Assembly (NCBI GenBank): GCA_905182655.1
Contig: CAJJCN010000022.1
Span: 26,107 to 90,106 of the forward strand
DNA from: Flammeovirgaceae bacterium UBA4465
GTDB lineage: Bacteria; Bacteroidota; Bacteroidia; Cytophagales; Cyclobacteriaceae
Direction of reading: 5' to 3'
DNA: 64,000 bases
This document shows positions 8,879 to 17,731 of the stretch, in pieces; the first letter of the stretch is position 1, and every line of letters begins with the position of its first letter. The notes under the pieces were generated by a model that was not told the DNA's origin, made no database searches, and worked only from the letters and a program-made list of their open reading frames with translations. The position numbers and the translations under genes are program-made.

Positions 8879-10061
8879 GTTTTAATCTTCTTTTTTTGTG
8901 AGCTTCTACTACGTAATAATCAATTAAGGGGGCGAATACATTCATAAAGAGTACCGCTAACATAATGCCTTCAGGATAAGCCGGGTTAGAAATTCTAATG
9001 ATTACCGTAAGCACACCAATCATGAACCCATAGATCCACTTACCTGTTTCCGTTTGCGCAGCGGATACGGGATCTGTAGCCATAAATACCGCTCCAAAAG
9101 CCAATCCTCCAACCACAAGATGGTAATGTGCCGGCAGCAACATAAAACTATTGGTACCCGCTAGATTGTATACCATTCCCATCACCCAGGCACCTCCAAA
9201 TACAGATAATATAATTTTCCAACTACCTACCCCCGTAATGACTAAAATGGCTGCACCGATTAAGCACATAAGCACTGAGGTTTCACCAATACTTCCGGGT
9301 ATGACCCCCAAGAATAAATTCCAAAAATCAAACATTCCTGCATACCAATGCCCGCCTAGGCCCGCCATCACCTCTGTCCCATTCGCTGCTGCTGCTGCTC
9401 CATAGGATAACAAGGTAGCTCCTGAAAAACCATCAACAGCCACTTGATCCCCTAAATAAGTCCAGACCATATCTCCTGATATTTGAGAGGGGTACGCAAA
9501 ATAAAGGAATGCGCGAGAGGTTAAAGCAACATTGAGTATATTCATCCCCGTGCCTCCAAACACCTCTTTGGCGATGATAACACCAAACACAGTTGCCATA
9601 GCTACTTGCCACAGAGGAATGGTTGCGGGCATGACCAACGGAATTAAAATTCCCGTCACCAAAAAACCTTCTTCAATCGGATGATTCCTAATGACGCAAA
9701 AGGCGAACTCTACTCCCAAGCCTACTCCATAAGAAACGATTAAAATGGGTATCACTTGTCCCGCTCCCAATAAAAATTTACTTAGAAAAGTCGCATCGAC
9801 CACCCCTGTAGCTAAAAAATGTTGATGGCCTACATTCCACATGCCAAACAGCAAACAAGGAATTAAGGCAACTATGACGGTAAACATCACTCGTTTTAGA
9901 TCCGCAGCATCTTTGACCTGAACACCTGTTGATCCTGTAGTCAGACTCGGCTTAAAAAAAATCGTCCTATGGCCTTCATATAAGGTATGTAATTTTTCAT
10001 ATTTAGCACCCTTCTCAACATGAGGTTTGATGCTATCAAATAAATTTTGTAATAATTTCAT
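8865..10061 (-). CDS. nqrB: Na+-translocating NADH:quinone reductase subunit B, covalent FMN and riboflavin
   Basis: It is the 398-residue main membrane subunit of Na+-NQR, with about ten hydrophobic segments. The covalent-FMN motif DGFSGAT ends at Thr216, equivalent to the flavinylated Thr of Vibrio NqrB. The region FGGTGMNILNVALTSRAF and the C-terminal GGLAFGAVFMATDPVSA are family hallmarks. The quinone and Na+ path is thought to run through this subunit. It starts three bases after nqrA ends and overlaps nqrC. Nothing in its sequence suggests loss of function. Confidence 0.96.
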   Translation of the reverse strand: MKLLQNLFDSIKPHVEKGAKYEKLHTLYEGHRTIFFKPSLTTGSTGVQVKDAADLKRVMFTVIVALIPCLLFGMWNVGHQHFLATGVVDATFLSKFLLGAGQVIPILIVSYGVGLGVEFAFCVIRNHPIEEGFLVTGILIPLVMPATIPLWQVAMATVFGVIIAKEVFGGTGMNILNVALTSRAFLYFAYPSQISGDMVWTYLGDQVAVDGFSGATLLSYGAAAAANGTEVMAGLGGHWYAGMFDFWNLFLGVIPGSIGETSVLMCLIGAAILVITGVGSWKIILSVFGGAWVMGMVYNLAGTNSFMLLPAHYHLVVGGLAFGAVFMATDPVSAAQTETGKWIYGFMIGVLTVIIRISNPAYPEGIMLAVLFMNVFAPLIDYYVVEAHKKRRLKRATI

Positions 10062-10064
10062 TAA

Positions 10065-11426
10065 TTAGCTATTTCGAATGAGTTCAATTCCTTCCCGTAT
10101 AATGGCTTGAATATCGTTTTTAGAGACATCTATATATTCACACAAGGCCACATCTTCTTCAATGACCTCATAAATACCCAATGCTTCCATTTCATCGTAA
10201 TCGTTTGAAATGATCGACTTAAACAAATAAGTTGGCAAAATATCCATGGGTAAAATTTTCTCAAAAGCGCCAGAGATCGTGAAATTTCTTTGTTCACCGT
10301 TGGTGTTGGTATCTAAAACCTTCTCTTTTTTTGGACTTAAAAAAGATAACAAACCAAAAGCTTTGTGAAAGCTTAACTTCTCGAAGCTTGGTAACAACCA
10401 ACCCAGAAACTCCTCTTGGTCTCCTTCTGGGATAACGGATATCTGATTATGGAAATGACCCAAATACCCCCGATCACCTACATGCTCGCCTGTCAGCACA
10501 TTTCCCGCGATAAATCTAACATGTGTTCCTTTGATGTTTTCAGCCACTAGTTTATCCAAACACGCCCCAGAATAAGTCTTGACATAATGTGGATTAATTA
10601 CTTCGGAACCGGTAATAGCAATCAACTTGGAAGCATCGTAAATGCCTTCTGAAAATAAAGTTCCAATTCGAGCAACCGACAGCGGATCGATGGTCCAAAC
10701 CTTATCTTTTTTACCGATAGGCTTTATGTGGTGTATCTGTACCCCTACATTCCCTGCTGGATGAGGCCCTGAAAATTTGTTAATGTTCGCATGATCAGTA
10801 CCACTGAAAACACTCGGTATTTCAGAAGCATCTAGGTTCAGATGTATATTTCCCTTGGCTAACTTGTTTAGAACATCAACTCCTAGCTGAAAAGCCCCTT
10901 CTCTCCCGCGCATGATGTAAGCCATATCTGGGGCACACGGGTTTGAATCAAATGCCGAAATGTAAATAGCAGAAGGCACGTCTGATGGATTGGCTAGCAC
11001 TCCATAAGGTCGTTGGATAAACGAGGGCCAAATACCGCTAACCGTTAACGTTGCTATCGCTTCCGCTCTCGTCAGATTAATGATGTCTGTTTTTGTGTGT
11101 TTTTTGAAGGTTTTGTACTCAATTTCTTTATCCGCTAAAATACGGATTTCAATAACTTTTCTTCTTTCACCCCTTATAATCTCACTGATTTCCCCGCTCA
11201 CGGGTGCAACGAATAGCACCTCCTCACTTCCTTTGTCAAAAAATAGTGGGCTCCCTGACTTCACATTTTCACCAACGGATACCAATAGTTTTGGCTGTAC
11301 TAAGCCTTTGAAATCACTAGGTTTAATGGCAAAAGAATCAGGCTGATTGATCTTGTGCTCTTCCAGAAGAGCACGGCCGGCCAAAGGAATGTTAAACCCT
11401 TTATTTAAATGAAATGTTTGAGGCAT
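10065..11426 (-). CDS. nqrA: Na+-translocating NADH:quinone reductase subunit A
   Basis: It is 453 residues, the usual size, a peripheral cytoplasmic subunit that contributes to quinone binding. The N-terminus FNIPLAGRALLEEH with a lipoyl-like barrel, followed by RPYGVLANPSDVP and the C-terminal RnfC-like domain with GDRGYLGHFHNQ, fits NqrA. It is the first gene of nqrABCDE, all on the minus strand with gaps or overlaps under 25 bases. A TAATTTTG box 35 bases upstream is a candidate -7 element. Unlike RnfC it has no 4Fe-4S motifs, as expected. Confidence 0.95.
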   Translation of the reverse strand: MPQTFHLNKGFNIPLAGRALLEEHKINQPDSFAIKPSDFKGLVQPKLLVSVGENVKSGSPLFFDKGSEEVLFVAPVSGEISEIIRGERRKVIEIRILADKEIEYKTFKKHTKTDIINLTRAEAIATLTVSGIWPSFIQRPYGVLANPSDVPSAIYISAFDSNPCAPDMAYIMRGREGAFQLGVDVLNKLAKGNIHLNLDASEIPSVFSGTDHANINKFSGPHPAGNVGVQIHHIKPIGKKDKVWTIDPLSVARIGTLFSEGIYDASKLIAITGSEVINPHYVKTYSGACLDKLVAENIKGTHVRFIAGNVLTGEHVGDRGYLGHFHNQISVIPEGDQEEFLGWLLPSFEKLSFHKAFGLLSFLSPKKEKVLDTNTNGEQRNFTISGAFEKILPMDILPTYLFKSIISNDYDEMEALGIYEVIEEDVALCEYIDVSKNDIQAIIREGIELIRNS

Positions 11427-11460
11427 GAATTTAGCTTTATGATCTTCTTCAAGATTTCAT

Positions 11461-11468
11461 CAAAATTA
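11461..11468 (-). promoter_or_regulatory. Candidate -7 box for nqrABCDE
   Basis: The minus strand reads TAATTTTG, matching the Bacteroidota -7 consensus TAnnTTTG. Transcription would start near 11457, giving a leader of about 31 bases to the nqrA ATG. No clear TTG element is seen at the usual 19-21 base spacing; the upstream stretch is only T-rich. Confidence 0.4.
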
Positions 11469-11540
11469 ATAATAAATCTTTAAAAAAATAAGGTAACAAG
11501 TCAACTAAATGCTTTTTGTAGCTTAATAAAATTTACTGAG

Positions 11541-11559
11541 TGCCTTGGTGCTCAAGGCA
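11541..11559 (-). terminator. Hairpin overlapping the ispH stop codon
   Basis: A perfect 7-bp stem TGCCTTG/CAAGGCA with a 5-base loop spans the TGA of ispH. It is followed on the minus strand by CTCAGTAAATTTT rather than a clean T-run, so it is a weak intrinsic terminator or a 3'-end stabilising structure at the end of the fabD-cmk-ispH operon. Confidence 0.4.
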
Positions 11560-12424
11560 ATAAATGATTGGATACTTGTTCCATCAACCAGTTCGGAGTA
11601 GAAGTCGCTCCGCAAATACCTACGTGATCGGTATTCTTAAGCCATTCTGCCTTGATTTCATGCTCATTTTCAATAAAATAACTTCGCGGATTTTGTTTAA
11701 GGCAGACCTGATAAAGTGCCTTTCCATTCGAACTTTTTTTACCAGAAACAAAAAGAATTACATCGTGTTGTTTAGAGAATTTTTCTAATTGGGGCTCTCG
11801 ATTAGATACTTGTCGACAAATGCTATCATTTGCCTTAAATTCACCTTCAATGAGTTGCCCATTTTCTTGTGTTATACGACCCTCAATGAGCGACTTCATA
11901 TTATAGAAGCCCTTAGTGCTTTTTGTGGTTTGACTGTACAGGATAATGGGCCTAGACCAATCGATGGCCTCTAGATCTTTTTCCTCCATCACCACAATCG
12001 CCTCATCATTGGTTTGACCAATCAGACCGATCACTTCAGCATGTCCTGGTTTACCGTAAATGACGACTTGCCCATTTTTTTCTTTGACTTGATCAAAAGA
12101 ATTTTTCACTCTGTTTTGAAGCTTGAGTACTACAGGACAAGAAGCGTCAATCAACTCAATGTTATTGGACAAAGCTAACTTATACGTCTCAGGAGGCTCG
12201 CCATGTGCCCGAATCAATACTTTAGCATCATAGATTTTCTTTAAGTCTTCATGGTTAATTATTTTTAGGCCTTTCGCCTCCAGACGCGCCACTTCCATAC
12301 TGTTGTGCACAATATCTCCCAAGCAATATAAAGTCCCTCCATTATCCATTTCATCCTCGGCCATCTGAATGGCAAACTCAACACCGAAACAATAACCTGA
12401 ATTAATGTCTATTTCAACCTTCAT
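11552..12424 (-). CDS. ispH: 4-hydroxy-3-methylbut-2-enyl diphosphate reductase
   Basis: It carries out the last step of the MEP isoprenoid pathway, reducing HMBPP to IPP and DMAPP with an iron-sulfur cluster. All three cluster cysteines are present: Cys12 in SGYCFGVE, Cys96 in DASCPVV and Cys203 in DSICRQVSNRE. Conserved His40, His74 and His128 (PGHAEV) and the Ser/Thr patch TTKST are also visible. At 290 residues it is normal length. It overlaps cmk by 11 bases. The pathway feeds menaquinone side-chain synthesis, which suits the respiratory genes nearby. Its stop codon lies inside a small hairpin. Confidence 0.95.
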   Translation of the reverse strand: MKVEIDINSGYCFGVEFAIQMAEDEMDNGGTLYCLGDIVHNSMEVARLEAKGLKIINHEDLKKIYDAKVLIRAHGEPPETYKLALSNNIELIDASCPVVLKLQNRVKNSFDQVKEKNGQVVIYGKPGHAEVIGLIGQTNDEAIVVMEEKDLEAIDWSRPIILYSQTTKSTKGFYNMKSLIEGRITQENGQLIEGEFKANDSICRQVSNREPQLEKFSKQHDVILFVSGKKSSNGKALYQVCLKQNPRSYFIENEHEIKAEWLKNTDHVGICGATSTPNWLMEQVSNHLLP

Positions 12425-13097
12425 AAATAATTTTATTGGCTAAGTCTATGATTTCTTTCACTTGACCATCAAAGGTAAGGTAGCTACTATCCAATGCAAT
12501 CGCATCCGCTGCCTTTATCAATGGACTATCTATTCTCGTAGTATCTAAACGATCTCTTGAAGCAAGGTTTTTTTTAATCTCTTCTGAAGTAACCTGAATT
12601 CCTTGCCCCTCAAGCTCCTCATGTCGACGTTTTGTTCTGATATCCAAATCGGCGGTCATAAATATTTTAAGGGCGGCATCAGGGAACACCACCGTACCTA
12701 TGTCTCTCCCATCCATTACCATACTTTTATGCAGCCCCAGAGCTTGTTGCCTATTGACTAATTTTTTTCTAATCAAGGGCTGGGCCGCAATTTGACTCAC
12801 AATTTCATTAATTTCTGGAAGCCTGATTTGATGATCCATGATTTGACCATTTAACAAAATTTCTGAAGCATTCAGCGCCTTATTGAAACGGAAAGAGATT
12901 AAAATCTCATCTAACGCCACAATCACTTCTTCTTCCTCTTCAAAATCAATTTGATGATCTATGAAATAGCGAGCAACACAACGGTACATCGCACCTGAAT
13001 CAATATAAGTATAACCTAAAGCACTGGCTACTTTTTTGGCAGTTGAACTTTTTCCAGTGCCCGAAAAACCATCGATCGCTATGACAATATCCCCCAT
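12414..13097 (-). CDS. cmk: Cytidylate kinase
   Basis: It phosphorylates CMP and dCMP with ATP. The P-loop GFSGTGKSS lies at about residues 10-18, followed by YIDSGAMYR and the nucleotide-binding MDGRDIGTVVFPDA. Length is 227 residues, typical. An upstream in-frame TTG at 13103 is possible, but the ATG at 13097 gives the standard N-terminus MGDIVIAIDG and overlaps the TGA of the preceding mini-gene as TGATG, so I prefer it. It overlaps ispH by 11 bases. Confidence 0.95.
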   Translation of the reverse strand: MGDIVIAIDGFSGTGKSSTAKKVASALGYTYIDSGAMYRCVARYFIDHQIDFEEEEEVIVALDEILISFRFNKALNASEILLNGQIMDHQIRLPEINEIVSQIAAQPLIRKKLVNRQQALGLHKSMVMDGRDIGTVVFPDAALKIFMTADLDIRTKRRHEELEGQGIQVTSEEIKKNLASRDRLDTTRIDSPLIKAADAIALDSSYLTFDGQVKEIIDLANKIIYEG

Positions 13098-13258
13098 CAG
13101 CAATCCTTGACAGGGCAGTTAGATTTTCCTGGCTTCATTTTACCTTTGTAGCGCTGTTGACCAGGGTTGTTTTTACAACTTTCCAAAGGAGATACAATCA
13201 ATATTAACAACAAAAGGGTCGCAAGATAGAAAAAATATTTTTTTATAGAATATCTCAT
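13097..13258 (-). CDS. Small lipoprotein or membrane protein, 53 residues, unknown
   Basis: The frame starts at an ATG that overlaps the TAA of fabD (TAATG) and stops at a TGA that overlaps the ATG of cmk (TGATG), so it fits exactly between two housekeeping genes with no free base. The protein begins MRYSIKKYFFYLATLLLLIL, a basic start and a hydrophobic helix, then SPLESC, a plausible though atypical lipobox with Cys28. The mature part is short, basic and ends in SNCPVKDC, giving three cysteines in all. The two-sided overlap implies translational coupling and real expression. I know no family for it. A lipid-anchored envelope peptide is the simplest reading. Confidence 0.75.
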   Translation of the reverse strand: MRYSIKKYFFYLATLLLLILIVSPLESCKNNPGQQRYKGKMKPGKSNCPVKDC

Positions 13259-14130
13259 TAAAAACTATTTACCTGCATTTCTCGATTTACTTTTTTAATC
13301 AGCCCTTGTAAAACATTGCCAGGACCTGACTCATAAAAAGACGTCGCTCCATCTTTAATCATCTGTTCTACACATTGGGTCCATTTTACCGGAGAGGTCA
13401 ATTGCGCCATGAGGTTAGACTTGATCTCTAAAACATCTGTGTTGCCTCTCGCATCTACGTTTTGATAAATAGGGCATCTTGGAGCCTTAAATTCAGTAGC
13501 TGCGATGGCTTCGGCTAACTCGGTACGAGCCGGCTCCATCAAAGGCGAATGAAATGCTCCACTGACGGGAAGAAGTAATGCCCGCTTTGCACCTGCCGCT
13601 TTCATACCTTCACAAGCCAAATTAACGGCTGCGATTTGACCCGAGATCACCAATTGACCCGGGCAATTGTAATTAGCCGCTACCACAACCCCTTCGGTTT
13701 CAGCACAAATCTCTTCGACCCGCTCGTCGGCAAGTCCTATAATAGCGGCCATCGTTGAGGGTTCTTGTTCACAGGCTTTTTGCATGGCCATTGACCGCTG
13801 CGCGACCAATCTCAATCCATCCTCGAAATCAAGCACCCCATTGGCAACCAAGGCTGAAAATTCTCCTAAAGAATGACCTGCTGTCATTTCTGGTGAAAAA
13901 TCATCCTTACTTAAAGCATTGATGATGCTATGTAAAAATACGGCTGGCTGGGTTACTTTGGTTTGTTTTAAATCTTCTGGAGTTCCCTCAAACATTATTT
14001 GGGTAATCTCAAACTCCAGTATTTCATTGGCTCGTAGAAAATATTTTTTTGCTACGGGATTTGATGCAAATAATTCTTTGCCCATTCCAGGATACTGTGC
14101 CCCTTGTCCGGGAAATACAAATGCACGCAT
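13258..14130 (-). CDS. fabD: Malonyl-CoA:ACP transacylase
   Basis: It loads malonyl groups onto acyl carrier protein to start fatty acid elongation. The N-terminus FVFPGQGAQYPGMG, the nucleophile elbow GHSLGE with Ser87, and PVSGAFHSPLM with the catalytic His are all present. The length of 290 residues is normal. It heads the fabD / mini-gene / cmk / ispH run, whose neighbours overlap by 1-11 bases. A candidate -7 box lies 29 bases upstream, inside the gap after the DCC-family gene. Confidence 0.96.
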   Translation of the reverse strand: MRAFVFPGQGAQYPGMGKELFASNPVAKKYFLRANEILEFEITQIMFEGTPEDLKQTKVTQPAVFLHSIINALSKDDFSPEMTAGHSLGEFSALVANGVLDFEDGLRLVAQRSMAMQKACEQEPSTMAAIIGLADERVEEICAETEGVVVAANYNCPGQLVISGQIAAVNLACEGMKAAGAKRALLLPVSGAFHSPLMEPARTELAEAIAATEFKAPRCPIYQNVDARGNTDVLEIKSNLMAQLTSPVKWTQCVEQMIKDGATSFYESGPGNVLQGLIKKVNREMQVNSF

Positions 14131-14158
14131 AGGTTATCTTTAAACTTTAATTCGAGCA

Positions 14159-14166
14159 CAAATCTA
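14159..14166 (-). promoter_or_regulatory. Candidate -7 box for fabD operon
   Basis: The minus strand reads TAGATTTG (TAnnTTTG). Transcription near 14155 would give a leader of about 25 bases. A GTTTTTGG stretch upstream supplies a TTG, but at 17 bases the spacing is shorter than the usual 19-21. Confidence 0.35.
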
Positions 14167-14177
14167 GCAAGGATGGA

Positions 14178-14600
14178 TCAATCCAAAAACCTTTGTGCCA
14201 GTTCTGGCGTCGGTATTTTACATTTTTCTTGTCGTCCAAACCATAAATACCTGTTTTTGGCAATCAAATCATAAAAGTAATCGGTAATTCCAGAAGGTAA
14301 AAAACCAAAAACATAGATCCATCTCCACTTCCATGAAAAGGACTCAGCAACTTTAAATACTGCGGCACTCTTTTGAAACACTTGATGATCCGCAAACAAG
14401 TAAAATGTATTCATCTCCAAGCTAGCCGCTGGTAAATTATTTTTTAACAATATCTTTTGAGCAAACTGTGACTGTAAGGAGGCAAATTTATACTGCTGTA
14501 ATACCTCTTGATCGATGATAAAGTTCACGGATCCAATGCAAAGATTACAAACTCCGTCGAATAAAAGGACCGGCTGATCTATTTGAGTAGTTGAATCCAT
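14178..14600 (-). CDS. DCC-family thiol-disulfide oxidoreductase-like protein (DUF393)
   Basis: This is a 140-residue cytoplasmic protein with the family signature LLFDGVCNLC, giving a CxxC pair at Cys18 and Cys21, then a hydrophobic SVNFIIDQE helix, and the later KSAAVFKVAESF and YDLIAKNRYLWFGR motifs. The family is related to thioredoxin-like proteins, but no substrate is established. Its ATG at 14600 lies 22 bases inside the 3' end of the upstream secreted-protein gene, so the two may be co-transcribed. Family assignment is secure; function is not. Confidence 0.88.
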   Translation of the reverse strand: MDSTTQIDQPVLLFDGVCNLCIGSVNFIIDQEVLQQYKFASLQSQFAQKILLKNNLPAASLEMNTFYLFADHQVFQKSAAVFKVAESFSWKWRWIYVFGFLPSGITDYFYDLIAKNRYLWFGRQEKCKIPTPELAQRFLD

Positions 14601-17434
14601 CCCTTATAAGTTTTTGTCGGTTGGGCACTTGGCAACACGTCAAATATTACTTCTGAGACATAAAAATAGATGCCTGCAGCCAGTGGCGACCCCGCATTAT
14701 TTTTTCCATCCCAATGGATCAATGTCGATGATTCTTTTTCAAATTGAAAGTCAAAAACTTCTTTACCTGCACGATCAAAAACCTTGAAGGATACCTCTAA
14801 TATAAAGCGAGGACAATTGGAGTTATCAAAGCCTAAAACCGATTCTCCTTTGTTGTAAAGCGGCGTAAAGGTATCATTGATCCCATCGCCATTAGGTGAA
14901 AAAGCATTGGGTAATATAAACTGAGGACAATTATCTATGCAATCCGTATTTGAAAAATCGCTTTCATTCAATGACCGATCCACAGCAGTGATGCGATAGC
15001 AGCCTTTAAAGGAATTTAATATCGGATGCTGATAGCTGGTTGCTACGGTACTATCCAGCAGATAAAAATCTTGATCCAAGCCCGTGGGACTGAAGTAAAC
15101 TCGGAAATAGATCACATCATCATCACATTGTGTGCTCTCATTCTCATTCCATGAAATCACGTTTTCATAGGTCACCTCCAAACAATCAGCGGTATCATCT
15201 CCAGATTCACAATCATAGGGATTGGAGACCGCGACGCCCAAGGGAGTACAAGGAGCTATGTTGTCATTGGGCTGTGCACAAACTACTTGTGAGTTATTGA
15301 CCAAGGGAGCGGGTAATATCGGATTGTCATACCCCCCGTACGTAGTGAGAGCATAGCAATAAATCAATTCGTCATCCAGTACCGTATTATTAAAGTGGCC
15401 GTCATCCAAGTACATAAATCCATTTTCTGAAATTTTTACTGAGTCGATCAGGATCATTAGATCTGGATCACTCATATTCACACGATCTCGATAGACATAA
15501 TGATAAGGATAAGTCAATATGTTATTTGACCATGGCACATTCGCTTGCCATGAAATCTCGACAGCACTCAAGAGAGGTTTTGCGCTTAGTTTAACAGAGG
15601 AGGCCACCGCAGAAGAATCTACAAATGAATTATTGGCATCAAATAAGGCAATCCGATAGGCATAGGCATAGTCTACGGTATTGAGATCAAACTGATCGGT
15701 ATACAAAGTGTCCGATATTTTTTCAGCAACCAATACTTCGTTATTTAAGTAGAATCCTGAAGATCTGTAAAGCGAATACGCATACGGGGGTGGGAAGGAT
15801 GACGCATCGATCTCGTAAGGTGGTGTCCAACCTATTTTAATCCGTCCATCATCTGAAGTTTCCAGTACATCGACATGGGTAATCACCGGTGCGTCGGTCT
15901 CTAGTATCAAACATACTTCTTCAGAAATATAGCTGGTCCCACGACCGGGATTTGGAAATTGTGCTACGATTCGATAACAATAATTAGCCCCCGGAGCCAA
16001 CCTTTCATCAATGAATACCGTCTCTGAAGCAGGTATTTTTGCAATTAAACTATATCCAGAATAGGCGGGCATGCCTACTTCACAATCATCCACACTAAGA
16101 TCAAAGTCCCCCACACGCCTCCAAATTTCCATTATACTGGCATTACTACAGACATAATCATCCCAGGAAAGTTCGATAGACCTTCCTGATTTGGGTACGG
16201 TAGTCAACCCCTCTGGAGCAGGGGCCACTACGGTTATTTCCCAGGTACCAAACTCGGTCAATGTCGGACCTACTTTGATGTTATTCTCAATAGGGTTATC
16301 TGCCACTTTGAACTGTACCTCATAAGCCCTTTCCCTTACGTGACCACAAAAGGTATTCCATTCAAAATTTAATTTTCCCGGGGTAGCTTGGAGGGTAGCT
16401 GGGAAAGAATTGGGACTTTTATAGGTAGCGGGTGAATTAATTTCAAACGGCCCTCCAAAAGCTTCTATTTTTACTTGGTGACCATCTGGATCCGTACCCA
16501 CTATAGCTTGTAGCACCTGATCTCCCGCCGTCACGCAAATCGGATCTGGAATTTCTAATTCGGGTTTTTCATTGTCGCCCTCATAAATGATGATCTGCAT
16601 ATCTCGTGTTACATAACCCAAGCGATACCATTGTCCCCCTATTTGTCTCCACTCCTCAATCCTAAAAGCAACATTATATTCTGCGCAATCAGAAACCCCA
16701 CCTGGGCAATCTGTCCTGCCTAAATTGAAGATATCTCCTGGAGCATCCCAGATAAGATCCCCATAGGCCTCATCCAAATTAAGGACAGGGGGCGTTAAGT
16801 TTTCACTTCCTTGACCAAAATTGGTATAGAAATCAGGGTGATTCAGTGATTTATAAAGGACTACCTCTGTCCTTTTTCCACTTTTTGGGGTGACTAAATA
16901 ATAGGCGAGACTGTCTCCATCAATATCAAAAGCACCTGCATTGTGTATAAATCGAGCACCGGGAATCCCTTCATCAATGGGGGGAACCGTCAATACAGGC
17001 GTATTATTCACCCCAAAAAAAGGATCTATAATAATGAGGGTTTCAGTATAAAATGGCGTGTTTAAAGAATTTTCCATATTGGCAATGCCATCATTTCTGT
17101 TCTCCTCGGAATAGCTCACAATATAGCTATTGGGCGCTTGATACGTATGGACCAAAGTAAACTCTGCGCGCACAATATTTGCAGTTAATTGAGTCTCTAG
17201 CACATTAAAATCTCCAGAGATCACCGTACCATCTCCAAAATCAAAGTCACCCCCGCCAAACTCAATACCCGTATCAGTATCCCTGTATCCAATAAACGTA
17301 AATTCGTATTCAAAGGTCAAATTACTGGTTCTGCGTGCAATCACTTCACCCGCTCTAATGTGCGAGGCATTGACCGCTTCAAAGCAAAGCAGTTGTATTA
17401 AAAAGAGTGCTCCTAAAAATTTAGCAAAATTCAT
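14579..17434 (-). CDS. Large secreted protein with gliding-motility-type C-terminal domain (T9SS cargo)
   Basis: From the ATG at 17434 the protein has about 951 residues. A signal peptide is followed by NASHIRAGEVIAR, an N-terminal signature common in large Bacteroidota surface proteins. The middle has beta-sandwich-like modules (GGDFDFGDGT, PKD-like; later fibronectin III-like repeats with ISWN and IELSWDD strands). The last 100 residues contain NAFSPNGDGINDTFTP and end KTYKGWIQLLK, the CHU_C gliding-motility-associated sorting domain recognised by the type IX secretion system. Many cysteines suggest disulfides outside the cell. An in-frame TTG at 17449 is less likely. PorT is encoded elsewhere in this window. 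Likely an adhesin or matrix protein; the ligand is unknown. Confidence 0.85.
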   Translation of the reverse strand: MNFAKFLGALFLIQLLCFEAVNASHIRAGEVIARRTSNLTFEYEFTFIGYRDTDTGIEFGGGDFDFGDGTVISGDFNVLETQLTANIVRAEFTLVHTYQAPNSYIVSYSEENRNDGIANMENSLNTPFYTETLIIIDPFFGVNNTPVLTVPPIDEGIPGARFIHNAGAFDIDGDSLAYYLVTPKSGKRTEVVLYKSLNHPDFYTNFGQGSENLTPPVLNLDEAYGDLIWDAPGDIFNLGRTDCPGGVSDCAEYNVAFRIEEWRQIGGQWYRLGYVTRDMQIIIYEGDNEKPELEIPDPICVTAGDQVLQAIVGTDPDGHQVKIEAFGGPFEINSPATYKSPNSFPATLQATPGKLNFEWNTFCGHVRERAYEVQFKVADNPIENNIKVGPTLTEFGTWEITVVAPAPEGLTTVPKSGRSIELSWDDYVCSNASIMEIWRRVGDFDLSVDDCEVGMPAYSGYSLIAKIPASETVFIDERLAPGANYCYRIVAQFPNPGRGTSYISEEVCLILETDAPVITHVDVLETSDDGRIKIGWTPPYEIDASSFPPPYAYSLYRSSGFYLNNEVLVAEKISDTLYTDQFDLNTVDYAYAYRIALFDANNSFVDSSAVASSVKLSAKPLLSAVEISWQANVPWSNNILTYPYHYVYRDRVNMSDPDLMILIDSVKISENGFMYLDDGHFNNTVLDDELIYCYALTTYGGYDNPILPAPLVNNSQVVCAQPNDNIAPCTPLGVAVSNPYDCESGDDTADCLEVTYENVISWNENESTQCDDDVIYFRVYFSPTGLDQDFYLLDSTVATSYQHPILNSFKGCYRITAVDRSLNESDFSNTDCIDNCPQFILPNAFSPNGDGINDTFTPLYNKGESVLGFDNSNCPRFILEVSFKVFDRAGKEVFDFQFEKESSTLIHWDGKNNAGSPLAAGIYFYVSEVIFDVLPSAQPTKTYKGWIQLLK

Positions 17435-17663
17435 ATTTAATGAAGTCAAGGCTCATAATCGACTATAAAATAAACGTCGTTAACCCTTTAAAATTATATT
17501 AAATCCAACCTTAACCATAGGGCTCTCACGATGAAAATGTTTTGTCGAATAAACTTAAGTGCAAGAATAAGGCCAAAAACGATAGAAATAAGTTGTCAAA
17601 AGACGAAACTATCATTTTTATCTACAATTAAGCGCTAAACCGAAATCAAATTAGCCTGGATCA

Positions 17664-17694
17664 TTGGAAGATAACCAATCTAAATATAACTTTG
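17664..17694 (+). promoter_or_regulatory. Promoter of sdhCAB
   Basis: A TTG at 17664-17666 and TAACTTTG at 17687-17694 are separated by 20 bases, matching the Bacteroidota -33/-7 pattern. Transcription would begin near 17698, 34 bases before the sdhC ATG. An inverted repeat AACCAA (17673-17678) / TTGGTT overlaps the -7 box and could bind a regulator. Confidence 0.55.
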
Positions 17695-17731
17695 GTTTCA
17701 ACCTGATGAAATCTAAAATTAAATTAGCACA

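Noticed and set aside
17531-17638. 35-residue ATG frame upstream of sdhC
   Set aside because: It has irregular composition, no conserved look and ends before the sdh promoter. Probably chance.
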